64,000 nucleotides of DNA, from positions 620,001-684,000 of the forward strand of contig JAKZZE010000015.1 of NCBI GenBank assembly GCA_024220505.1, read 5' to 3'. This document shows positions 34,158-45,092 of this stretch, one piece after another. The stretch's first letter is position 1. Every line of letters begins with the position of its first letter. The translations under genes were made by a program, and so were the position numbers. The notes below the pieces were generated by a model, which did no database searches, was not told the origin of the DNA, and saw only the letters and a list, made by a program, of their open reading frames with translations. This stretch comes from Rhizopus arrhizus (Eukaryota > Mucoromycota > Mucoromycetes > Mucorales > Rhizopodaceae).

Positions 34158-34519
34158 TAAAAATGCTGAAGGTGGAAACGTTACTGAGTACTACAATTTT
34201 ATTGTAAATGCTCTTAGTATTGTGTATCAGTATGATTAATTTAAGGGCAACTACATTGACATAGACGATATTTCCATTCACAAGAATGCTGATATCAGAA
34301 AGTATTTACTATCCAGTTTATTCACCTTGGCTCAACCCAATTGAATAATTTTGATCAACATGTAAAAATAAACTTAAAGGAGAAGAGTTTTTACAGAAAG
34401 AGACATTGTCATTAGACTTGGGGATGCATGCAATAAAAATCCTTTTGAGCGAGCTTCGAGGGCTCTGTAGATACTCAGCTGCTAGACTTGAATATTGTTT
34501 GAATCATAAATTGACATAA
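34158..34519 (+). pseudogene. DDE (Tc1-like) transposase C-terminal fragment
   Basis: The plus frame reads EGGNVTEYYNFIVNALS, a stop, then FKGNYIDIDDISIHKNADI with the second catalytic Asp. After a frame change comes YPVYSPWLNPIE with a stop in place of the following Gln codon, ending CRYSAARLEYCLNHKLT. The S-P-x-L-N-P-I-E motif is the third acidic site of the Tc1/mariner superfamily. It differs from the two DDE families at 6.8-11.5 kb. It directly abuts the Fanzor-like relic on the opposite strand. Confidence 0.65.
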
Positions 34520-34706
34520 TTCTCTCTCTTCCTCTTTTGTTTTTTTCCGTGCATTAAGAAATTAAATTGATTTGAATGTTTTTTTCTAAGCCTGGATTAG
34601 CTTTTATTCTTAAACTGCACGAATTCTTTTCCTAAAGATACATGAGTATTTTGTGAAAATTGTGTATAAATTTTTTATGACCCATATCGAACGCAGCCAC
34701 TGTATC

Positions 34707-35036
34707 CGCTGGCGACTTGGCTGGTTACCTGGTAGAAAACCTAAAACTTGCCCTAGAAATCCTCGCTAACGATTTGCAAAAGTCCTTTCCATTCATTGCT
34801 TGAATATACATCAACGTCTACAAATGCCAACAGCTATTATAGAACTATTATCGTTCCTTTTTAATATTTTGCCTACCTGCAGACCCCGGTCCTATTCTAG
34901 TGTGATTTTCTGGCTCCCTCTCTTACCGATTATATGTACCATAGCCCATAAACGCAGCCTCCTGTGTCATGATAAGATACCTCCACTGCCATTTAACCCA
35001 GAGCAACAATTCCTTGATTGGCTTCCACAATTATAA
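34707..35036 (+). pseudogene. LINE ORF2 C-terminal fragment
   Basis: A 110-codon frame with one internal TAA reads RWRLGWLPGRKPKTCPRNPR and later LQMPTAIIELLSFLFNILPT, ending QFLDWLPQL. From memory this resembles C-terminal tails of Mucorales non-LTR retrotransposons. It is a second LINE lineage, unlike the copy at 8720-9187. No other part of the element remains. Confidence 0.5.
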
Positions 35037-35308
35037 TCAGCTGTTTACTTTTCCCTTACTTATTCCCTCTCCTTTCCCTTTTCTTTTTTCCATTTGTCCC
35101 CAAAAGCTTTTAGTTTAACAGAATTTGATCTGGCCCGGGCGATACGATACTTCAAGATATCACGCGCTCACTGCGGTCACTTAAAATTTTTAAATGTGTA
35201 AATTTTTTTTAGCACACTTTGTATCGTTTTGGGTTTGTCGCTTAATGAAAAGAGGCAAGTAAATTAAACAAACCATAAAAAGCATGTACACATTAATTAT
35301 ATATTATA

Positions 35309-35590
35309 CTACCCCCTTTTCAAGATATAATCACTACATCTCAAATTATTCCTTTCTATCAAACGGGTAGCTTCTTCAATAGAAAGGTCTTGTAGACTAT
35401 CTGAGAAGCCGTAGGCGGCCTTTATAAATTTATTTGTGAAAGCTTCTTTGTCTTCAATATAAAAGCTGTTTATTATTGGGGTATGAATCCTGTTTCACCG
35501 GCATACTTAATATTATCCTTTGAATTTAGAAAGTATCTCGCTAGCGTTAATAAATTACATGAATCAGAATACAACGATCGTATTGGTAAG
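35309..35590 (-). pseudogene. Unidentified protein remnant
   Basis: Minus-strand frames read NLLTLARYFLNSKDNIKYAG and, after one frame change, INSFYIEDKEAFTNKFIKAA and LSIEEATRLIERNNLRCSDY before a stop at 35309. The sequence looks coding in composition but belongs to no family I recognise. It sits among transposon relics and is probably one too. Confidence 0.35.
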
Positions 35591-35941
35591 AAATTTCTCT
35601 TGTCTATTTGATTGTCATTCTTTTTGTATTGTTTTATTAAATGCTAAGTAGAAGACAAAGATTAATAATAAAAAGTTAAATGAATTAAGGTTAATGTTAA
35701 ATATATTTTCTAAGATTTGGCATGTAGATTTTTTGAATAAAAATCCAGTATTTGTATGTTGATCGCTCTGTTTATGCTTGAAGCATTTCTTCTATGGATG
35801 AAATGAAACATGCCTCAGATATATCTTTAGTAACATATTTAACATTTTTAAATGAGCGAACTCTATGTCTCTGTCATACAAATACTAAAAATAAAGATCG
35901 TCCGCTTTATTTCTAATTTCTTTTAAGTGAATCTTATATTA

Positions 35942-37422
35942 ATGAGAAGATATACATATTTTGTTATTATTTTCTTGTTTTCACTACTTATATCGACTTT
36001 GCTATACGTATTTCGTTATAAATCCATTACTGCAACTACTAGGTTAAAGCAAGATGACAAAAAACCTTTTATATATCCATCTATGGTTAAATATAGTTAT
36101 AGCTGGCCTATTAACGAACAAACCAATAAGACTCACATAAATAACAATGAGGATGTATACAAACATATTGATCAAAAGTACTGCGGAAGAAATAAATGCA
36201 GATTTTTATTGCCAGTTGTCGTGGGTGAACAAGGTAAAGGAAAAAAATACAAACGCAACCAAGTTTTTGACAAAGATAGTATAGAATCCAAGGCACAAAT
36301 GCATTTTAGACAACTCGCATTTTTAGCAGGAAAAATTGGGCGTACGATTGTATTGCCTAATGTTCATCATTCTCACATGGGAGCCTGTCTTTCTCATCCG
36401 TTTAGCTTTTATTATGATCAAAAAAGATGGTTAAAATCAACCAAGAAGCATTTTGACTGGATTACCATGAACGATTTCCAAACGTGGATAAATGAAAGAC
36501 AGACGGTGGGTGCTCAACCGACCGGCCAAGAGATTTATATTGAAGGAAGTCAAAAGTCCGGTTATCTTTATAAACAAAAAAATTGTTTTCAATCTTTGTT
36601 TGATTTCACCAATCGACCTATTGTAAGCTACCAATTGGCAGATATTTCACATCCTGTCAAAAAGGATGGAAATATTACACAGACCATGATGACCTTATTA
36701 AGTGATGAAGCTCGTGAATATGAATACCTCGGCAAATCGGATGGCCCGGTAGATGTTATCAACCTATTTTATGACAGAAGGTTCTTTATCTAAAAATTGA
36801 AAGTACTTTATGTTAACATGATAAATATAGATTCAAATTTATCAATGACCCAGCAGCACAAGTACCTATACCTTACAGTTCAGATTTAGTGGGTATTGCA
36901 AACGAAATCTCATCTGATTTAAAATCTTTTACGGCCGTTCATTGGCGAATGGAAAGAGTACAACCGGTGTCTAATCTAGTTCAGTGTGCCCAAGATTTAG
37001 TGCAAAGGATTAAGAAGTTGAATACGTCTAATGTATTCTTGCTCACAGACTACCCTCATACGGCAGGCGCAAAGCCAGAATCGAGTTCATTTCACCCCAA
37101 TCAGCTCAGACCGGCCCATCACAGAGCCATCCGATATTTGTACGAGCATCTGAACGTGACTTTGACGGCGGTTGATCGGTCGATTCCGTACGCTAAAAAG
37201 AATTGGAATGTAGTACCCATTCGGACAAATGATACGAGTACAATAGGCATTATTGATAAATTAGTGGCTATGAAAGCACAATACTTTTTTGCAGGCAAAC
37301 CAGGTGTATGTGCTAAATCAAGTAGCTTTACAGGCACAATCTCTTTTCATCGACACAATGCTGTTAGACAGGGTGATAAAGATATTATCGTGCCACTTGA
37401 AACATTTGATTTACCCCGTTAA
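35942..37422 (+). CDS. O-fucosyltransferase-like type II membrane protein
   Basis: Exons 35942-36780 and 36831-37422 give 476 aa. The upstream GTG at 35927 is not used; the first ATG is 35942. A short basic N-terminus and one hydrophobic span (YFVIIFLFSLLISTLLYVF) make a type II signal anchor typical of Golgi or ER glycosyltransferases. The lumenal part has FLLPVVVGEQGKG, QMHFRQLAFLAGKIGRT and VLPNVHHSHMG. The second exon has VHWRMER near residue 317, the H-x-R-type donor-binding motif of the GDP-fucose protein O-fucosyltransferase superfamily, and KPGVCAKSSSFTGTI near the end. The substrate is unknown. Single-copy context, no operon logic. Confidence 0.7.
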
Positions 37423-39003
37423 GTTTCTTGTATTTTTTTCTTTATTTTGTATAAAAACGAGAAAAAAATAATTTAATAAAATGAAAACAAAAATGAATAT
37501 TTACATTTACTTTTTGTTAAAAACGTTTTTAATTTACAATCGGAGTGTTGGGATGAAAGGTTGAGAAAATCTTCCCTGTCAGGCACTATCAATAACCCCC
37601 CCCCCATTTTCCTTTCGGCCTTCCAAATTTGGCTGAATATGCGCAAAAAGGATTCACAGAGCGATTACTGATGCTTAGGATTCAATACTCAGCATATTTT
37701 GATCATTATTGAAATCTTTATTCTTTCATAAAAAAAATGAGCAAAGTATACAAAATAGCTCAATACAATAGATTTGCATCCAAATTGATTATCGGATGTC
37801 CTTGTGAATATAATAACAAAGTACTTATAGAAAATAATACAAGTTTGATCATTTGCATATTCGTCCGAAAGCGAGTATAAAATCTAAATGATTGCCGTAG
37901 AGTGTGCAGCACTAATAGTGAGCTGCATTTTATTTAAAGTAATGCTTTGTTAAATAAATGACCTTTAATACAATTAGCTATTGTTATGAGCATATACCAA
38001 TAGTTTGTTGAAGCTTATATTTATCAAATTACACAGTTGAATTGTCAAGAAATACAGTCAACAGATTTGCATTATACCTCTTTTCATTCGAAGCATATCT
38101 AAATGAAAAGAATACATGCTATGCTTTTTTTTCTTTTGCTATCTAGCCACTCTTAGGTTTATAACGTAATATTATGAGTAAATATAAGTCACTTAAATGC
38201 CATTGTTAGGATTAATCAATATAGAATAAAAAGAACTTTTGCCTGATTTTTATAGTCGTAATAAAAACCGTCTTACAGCTACTATTTTAGCATATAACTT
38301 ACCAAATTTAGTATACAAATCAGAAATTTGGGGGATTAACTGAACATAGTTTATTGTCCGCGAACAAGAAAATAAACCCGCATCTGTTGCTGGAAACACT
38401 GCAGTTCTGTATTACCCCCTTTTGAATATAGATTTACAAAGGGATAAGATGTTGTAGCTTTCTTTTATCCCTTATAATATAATGTGAGTACAAACATATA
38501 AGCCATGATATTATCTTATCTTATTACAGCTCGTGGAGTCTAAGTAAAAAAGTAAAAAAGATGAAAGGTTTTATTTATGGAAAGAAGGAAGGATGAACGG
38601 AGACTAAATTAATTAATTGAAAGCCAGTTTCTTTACTGCCCTTTTACCCTTGTCCAAACTGTAATCAGACAACCCTTTTTATAGCTTTAATTTATTTCTC
38701 TATGAATGTAAAAGAGAAAGAAAAAGGGGAAGATGGGATACTTCTGAATCAATGAGGCTTTAAGATAAAAGGAAAAAAATGTTAAACACAAAAATTAAAA
38801 GTCAGATTATATGAAATGTGTGTGCTTTCACTCCAAACCCAAAAAATACACGTTTTTTATTTTTTGAAGTCTCCTTTTTTTTGGCTTTCTTTTTTCTTTT
38901 TCTTTTCTTCTTTTTTTACTTAATTTTTCATATACCAAAAGCATTTTCTTTTTCTAATCGCACTTTTTCCGTCTTCTTTTTATACCCTAAACAATAATAA
39001 ACA
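37423..39003. other. Intergenic; pyrimidine-rich beta-tubulin promoter at right end
   Basis: No gene seen in 1.6 kb. The last 140 bases before the tubulin start (about 38860-39000) are strongly pyrimidine-rich, as is common in promoters of highly expressed fungal genes. A C9 run occurs near 37598. Confidence 0.55.
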
Positions 39004-40560
39004 ATGAGAGAAATTATTCACGTTCAAGCTGGTAAGTAGTCATAAGAAAAAGTTATTTACTTCATCCCGCTCATCTCGCTTCTTCATCTTTCTTCCAGGT
39101 CAATGTGGTAACCAAGTAAAGTGTTTTTATGGTGTGAGAGATATGAATTTTATACTAAAAGTTGTGTCATAGATTGGTCAAAAATTCTGGGAAACCATTA
39201 GCCAAGAGCACGGTATTGACTCTACTGGTGCATATGCTGGTGACAATGATTTACAACTTGAACGCATTAATGTTTACTACAATGAAGGTTCAAGTGGTAA
39301 ATATGTCCCTAGGTAAGCAAGGATGATATGCGTATACACCCTTAAATAAGGGGAGAGCTTCTCTTTTAACTCGTTTATTTTAGATCCGTCTTAGTTGATC
39401 TTGAGCCTGCCACTATGGATGCCATCCGTGGTAGCCCTTATGGTCAACTCTTCCGTCCTGACAACTTTATCTTTGGTCAATCTGGTGCTGGTAACTCATG
39501 GGCAAAGGGTTATTACACTGAAGGTGCCGAATTAGTCGAATCTGTCTTGGACATCATTCGTAAGGAAGCTGAACACACTGATTGTCTTCAAGGTTTCCAA
39601 CTCTGTCATTCTCTTGGTGGTGGTACCGGTTCCGGTCTTGGTTCCCTCTTGCTTTCCAAGATTCGTGAAGAATACCCTGACCGTATGCTTTGTACTTACT
39701 CTGTTGTTCCTTCACCCAAGGTCTCTGATACTGTTGTTGAACCTTACAACGCTGTCTTAACTGTTCATCAATTGGTTGAAAACTGTGATGCCACCTTCTG
39801 TATTGATAACGAAGCCCTTTACGATATCTGTTTCCGTACCTTAAAGTTATCCAACCCCGCCTACGGAGAATTGAATCAACTCGTATCTGCTGTCATGTCT
39901 GGCGTCTCTACCTCTTTACGTTTCCCCGGTCAATTAAACTCTGACTTGCGTAAATTGTTTGTCAACATGGTTCCCTTCCCTCGTCTTCACTTCTTCATGG
40001 TCGGTTTTGCTCCTCTTACTGCTTTCGGCTCTCAACAATACCGTAACTTGTCTGTTCCTGAATTGACTGCTCAAATGTTTGATGCACGTAACATGATGGC
40101 TGCTTCTGATCCTCGTCATGGTCGTTACTTGACCGTTGCCACCATCTTCCGTGGTCGTTTGTCTACCAAGGAAGTTGAAAACCAAATGTTGGCTGTTCAA
40201 CAAAAGAATTCTTCTTACTTTGTTGAATGGATTCCCAATAGTGTCAAGACTTCTCTTTGTGATATTCCTCCAGTGGGCCTTAAGATGTCTGGTACTTTTA
40301 TCGGTAACAGTACTGCCATTCAAGAATTATTCAAGCGTGTCAATGAGCAATTCACAGCCATGTTTAGAAGAAAGGCTTTCATGCACTGGTACACTGGTGA
40401 AGGTATGGATGAGATGGAATTCACTGAAGCTGAATCCAACATGAACGATTTGGTATCTGAATATCAACAATACCAAGAAGCTACTGCTGATGAAGATCTC
40501 TTGGAAGAAGAGGATTACCTTGAAGAAGATGAGGTCCTTGAGGAAGAGGAAGAAGAATAA
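39004..40560 (+). CDS. Beta-tubulin
   Basis: Exons 39004-39031, 39099-39115, 39173-39312 and 39384-40560 give 453 aa. The N-terminus [18 protein letters not shown] carries the MREI autoregulation motif, GGGTGSG at 140-146 is the tubulin nucleotide loop, and the tail is Glu-rich (LEEEEEE). It polymerises with alpha-tubulin into microtubules. Exon 2 is a 17-nt microexon. Numbering matches the standard frame (C12, E69, C201). At benzimidazole-site positions the residues are Cys165, Tyr167 and Ala198 with Phe200 retained. In drug-sensitive fungi position 167 is Phe and 198 is Glu. Coding sequence is notably richer in preferred C-ending codons than its neighbours, fitting high expression. Confidence 0.97.
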
Positions 40561-40651
40561 AGTGTTTGTTATATTGTGCGATGTATGAAAGAGAGTTTTT
40601 TAATTTTTTAAATAAAGTTCACTTTTTATTATTAGAATGTGGTATATTTTG

Positions 40652-41309
40652 TTAGGGCTGGGACAACAAGCTAACATTGGGTTTTAATAAAGTAGGTAAA
40701 GGTACATAATCACCAACAGCTATAGCAACAGAACCTTCTGGCAGATGATCTCCTCTCAGATATTGTATACATTTTTTGCATTCACATTTATCTCTGTTGG
40801 CTGATAGATCAGTGATTTTATTATTTGTACTTTCCTCTAACCAAAGCAAGTGTTCACGAAAAGCATCTTTTAAATAAAAGTCAGCAACAAGATATTTTTG
40901 TCTGTAAACAACATCTTTACCTAAAGTTCGAAATAATTGTCCTCTTGGGTGACCACAAATAGCTAATTTATGAGTAGTATTTGTTTTTACAATTATGTAT
41001 CCTTTAGGTAATCTTCTCATCAAGACATTCTCTAATAAACACAAAGTTTTAACAAGATTGAAGAAAAAAGCTCTGCTTCCAACCTTCTTCTTTTCCTTCA
41101 CGGCGATTATATAAAGCTCTTCCTAATATTTTTAACCAGCGTCTGACAGAAGGTACATTTATATCCATATAAACAGCTGCATTCAATCTTTCAACCATAT
41201 TTTTAGATTCTGGTCTATATATACCGTCACTCAACTCAGGTGGATCAATGTAAATGTAACCATCTCTCTTTTTGACTGTTGCAATCCTTTTATTTACAGG
41301 TTGTTTCAT
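40652..41309 (-). CDS. Clr2-type (transcription-silencing) domain protein
   Basis: Exons 41309-41084 and 41031-40652 join across a 52-nt intron and give 201 aa. The N-terminal part (DGYIYIDPPELSDG, KNMVERLNAAVYMDINVPSV) is followed by LPKGYIIVKTNTTHKLAICG, HPRGQLFRT, FREHLLWL and a CECKKC cysteine motif. The order LP-x-GY, GHP-x-G, FR, H-x-x-WL and CxC-xxC is what I know of the Clr2 transcription-silencing domain. In fission yeast Clr2 is part of the SHREC heterochromatin complex. The protein is much shorter than Clr2, so only the domain, not the full role, is supported. It is convergent with beta-tubulin, with 91 bases between stops. Confidence 0.55.
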
Positions 41310-42248
41310 TTAGGTACAAAAAAAAAAAAAAAAGCAGCAGAGAAAAAAGGGGAGGGTGCGCGTATGTCAGAATGTTCACTTTTCATCTGGATATACAGAC
41401 TATATCAATGTCCGACCGTGTAGAAGGGCTTCATTACTGCTTGTCCTTTAAAGAGTAAAGAAATTATTCAGGCTAGTCGATAGAAGGCATATATGACTTA
41501 TATATGTATTATTAAGATCTAGGTCGGATAGAGATAATGTATACATCTCAGCATTCAGGAATATCTCTGTTGTAAGCGTCGGATTTATATTAGATACAAA
41601 CTAGCTTTTATTAAAGTAATGAAATAACTATTTACAAACAGTATTAATCAAATATAGTGAAAAAAGGAGCATGCTGACTCCTAAAATACTAGCTTAATTA
41701 AAAGTAATTAGCTTTTTCTGATCAATTTTTGTTTTTGTTTTCAATGATTGCTATAATTAAGAGCGCCACATTATATTAAAAGATATTACATATCAGAGGT
41801 GATAATTTATCATCAGCCTTTGTGATTTAGAAAATGAGGTATAATTTGTAATTGTTTTCTTAGCCGCTGTGAAATTAAAGAAATTAAGAATAATAAACGG
41901 CTACAAGCAACTCATTAAATTTAAACTAGGTCAATTGTTGTAAAATGGAATCGTTTCCAGGATACTTTAGGGTATGCATTTTATGGATCCTCATATCAAT
42001 ACGATTTTTCTTTTCTTTTCTCTCTATAAATTATCAGATATAGAAGGAGCGTCAAACAACTCGCTATTACTATTGCCAAGGCAGTAATAAATCTAACAAT
42101 TTATAATATTGTATTTCTTAATCACACAACATACAACCTATTTTGCTCTTCAATCGATTGCTGACACAGTTAGACCCTTTTTATCAAAAATACTAACACT
42201 TCGTAGAATATACAAATAGCCAAAAGACTTGCTTGTTAATAACCCTTT
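41310..42248. other. Intergenic, no gene recognised
   Basis: AT-rich, with an A15 run just upstream of the Clr2-like gene near 41319. No coding-like frame was found on either strand. Confidence 0.55.
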
Positions 42249-42660
42249 TTATTTTTCCTCAAAATCCCAATAAATAATCAAATCATTCAAACTTCTTAAT
42301 TCAAACTCGAACTCTACGTCTTGCAAAAATTCCATTTCATGAACCAAAAGAGAAGGAATGAAGCATTCCTGTGATTCTTGTAATAGATAGGCTTGACTTG
42401 TTTGCAAATCGTCTATCCTGATTATACCTTTTAATACTCTAATACACGCAGTGACTGGAAAATGATGGGGAGGCTAGCTATAAAGTCAACAATACAAATC
42501 AACAGTAACACGTACTACTTACTAGTGATCTACCCGCTTTAAACTTCATGATTGTTTTAAAATAAGGTGTTTTTGTAATCTGTTTCCACCGTCCATCCAA
42601 TGAAGCAGGGAATTGAGGTATTGGTACATAGTCAGATTGTGAAAAAGTGGAAGAAATCAT
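42249..42660 (-). CDS. Small protein of unknown function (120 aa)
   Basis: Two exons, 42660-42523 and 42473-42249, join in phase across a 49-nt intron (GTAAGT ... GCTAG) to give 120 aa. The product starts MISSTFSQSDYVPIPQFPAS, contains GRWKQITKTPYFKTIMKFKA and HHFPVTACIRVLKG, and ends in an acidic stretch IIYWDFEEK. The acceptor choice is constrained because the first AG leads to a stop. Compact, mixed hydrophobic-charged composition suggests a small globular beta-rich protein. No family recognised. It is on the same strand as the PhoD-like gene, 154 bases downstream of that gene's stop. Confidence 0.55.
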
Positions 42661-42813
42661 TAATTCTGCTTATCATAGATAAGTGATACTTAAATAGCTT
42701 TTAAATATACAAGGTATATCTTTTTTTGAATTGAATATAATGCACGCACTATTATTGTACTACTTTAAACATTTGGAATTTGCTAAAAAGAGTATTTTTA
42801 TTATTAATAAGAT

Positions 42814-45092
42814 CTAAAATCTTACTAAATGACTATCAATAGCGTTTTTGAAATGATGGTGACGATGTTGTTGGTGTCCACCTAATTCACCATATTCAGC
42901 CAGCAGTTGTTTCTTATTTTGGTGATAAATATGATATCCTGCTTGACCAAAGAGTAATCGAGGTACATCAACAAGATATCCTAATGTTCCCTTAATACCC
43001 ACTTCCTTTTCTACTTGTATCCAAAAATTAATTTTCTTTGTCTTTTCATCATAATAACCGGCACAGTAATTTCTCATTCCCATCAATATTTTATTGTGTC
43101 TCTATTCAGATAGTTAAATAGATACACATAGTATAACCATCTTTTAATTACACTATTGCCGTTAGGTGAATATTTAAATAAGTGATACATTTTTTCCTCT
43201 ACATTTCCATTAAAGGTTGAACGAGATGAACTCTGATTCAAAATGGTCAAAAGCGCTTGAGGTGGAGGCACATTAACAATAGCGCTAGAAATAATCTGTA
43301 CCATAAGATACGGATCTCCTTCTTCCTTATCCTTCATATCCTTTGAAAACAATTTACCAGAACCACAGCAATGGACCTATGTTTTATACCGTTAACCCTT
43401 GATATAGAAAACATTCGCGTTATTTTTTACATCTCCCCCCAAGAATGAAACTCGAACAGATTTTTCTCGAGCATATTGTTGTAGTCTTTCTATCAATCTT
43501 TTCCTTTCACCTACATGGTTTCCAGCCGTCCAATCTAATAATTATGTATTATTGTTATATATATATTTATATGATCAAATTATTTACGATCGTTCATATC
43601 ATCTAATAATTCAGGATCACCATTCCACTTGTTCAATTGTCCACTAATAACATTTCCTAGTGCTCCAGTTTTACCAACGATCGTAGCCAAGTTAAACCCA
43701 GCTGCATCATCCATGAGGTTTTCAAATAAGGTCAATCGAGGATAGATTAAAGGAACACCTGTCAATACTAACAAATGTTTAACGGTTGATGGCATCATGG
43801 AATTTAAGTGCTTAAAAACAGTGTCATAACTTGACTGCCTACATATCTCAAACTTTGTTCTTTCTCCTCGACAATCCAATGCAAGAAACCCAATATCTGG
43901 ACCCAATGTGGTGATGATGTGGTTACAGGTAGGAAGTGCGCCTCGTATCATTCCATGCTCTGAGGCTAGCTCGATGGTTGTGTGCTGTTGAAATAAATAA
44001 TAAAACCTATAGGCGTTTGCAAAAAGGACTTTTCTGCAATAGTTGGAAACCTTTTTCTTTTTTTATCCGACTTGTTTTACCTTGAAAACATTCTGAATCT
44101 TGCATTTTTGGAGGGTATGAACCATATCCATCAATAATATCCTAATTAAATAAAGATATGAGAAAGCGCTTATATGAAGCGTTAATATATTTACATGATC
44201 ATCCCACATATTCATGGATGGAATACAAGCAAATGCTTTAGCTACGATAGGATTTTCTTTAAAGCTTTTTTTTTTATAAAAAAGTATATGAATTAGTGTA
44301 AATGTTCATCAATGATGTATTGTATATTTGCCTAAAGCTTTTGATATAATTCCAAAAATAAAAGTTCTCAAAACCATCCTTCATCTCCTGAGTCATTCTC
44401 ATTGCCAAACGCTTTGAGGGGTTCTTTTCCTGCATCCAAGTCTTCATAAAATCTTCTTTGGTTATCCGATCCTGATATAACTGATCACCACCACCCACCA
44501 TAACATGAAACGGTATCACCTTATGTCGATCCAAGACATCCTGCCAAAGTGGCCCTTCCTTTTCACCAAATTTATTCTTGATCTCCTGAGGAACATCAGA
44601 GAATCCGTTACATGAATAAAACATGAATCGCATCGATTTATAAAACGAAGGCAAATGGAACTCAAAGCATGAGCCATCCATCAAAGAATAGGTAGCCAGC
44701 TGCTCATATTCAGACATTGGCAGGCGTACATCGTATCGCCAAAAGTGATACATGCCTCGAAAGCTTCCTATTTTCTCCACACGTAACTTGATCCACTCCT
44801 TTCTTTGTGTGACAGATTCGGTCAACTGGAAATTGACAGGCGGTGCATCATGATCAGTGGAGACAATCAAAATCGAGCCTTGCCATTGTTGTGTGACATA
44901 GTTGATTCCAGCGTATCTCAGTAGGGGTCCACAGATGATCTCCCCGGGCTGGTCATGGTGATGAATATGAGGAAAGTGCGATGAAATGTGATCTTTGATA
45001 TGAAGTTGATCAAAGTTTGAGGTCAATCCCGACAGTCGATCTTTCAGTCCTTCGTGATATTCTGGTGCTACTTTGTTGCTCTTACTTTGCAT
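42814..45092 (-). CDS. PhoD-like metallophosphatase
   Basis: Seven exons (45092-44332, 44264-44195, 44141-44081, 44028-43588, 43534-43431, 43376-43152, 43101-42814) keep one frame and give 649 aa. Metal-site motifs are present: MVGGGDQLYQDRI, MNMWDDHDIIDGYGSYP, DHWTAGNHVGER and FLGGDVHCCGSG, as in fungal PhoD_2-type phosphatases. The His-rich stretch SSHFPHIHHHD is near the N-terminus. There is no signal peptide, so a cytosolic role is likely; the substrate is unknown. The first intron has no GT donor: the only in-frame solution I found is AG|GCAAAT, a GC-AG intron at 44331-44265. The other introns are GT-AG of 48-54 nt. Confidence 0.8.
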
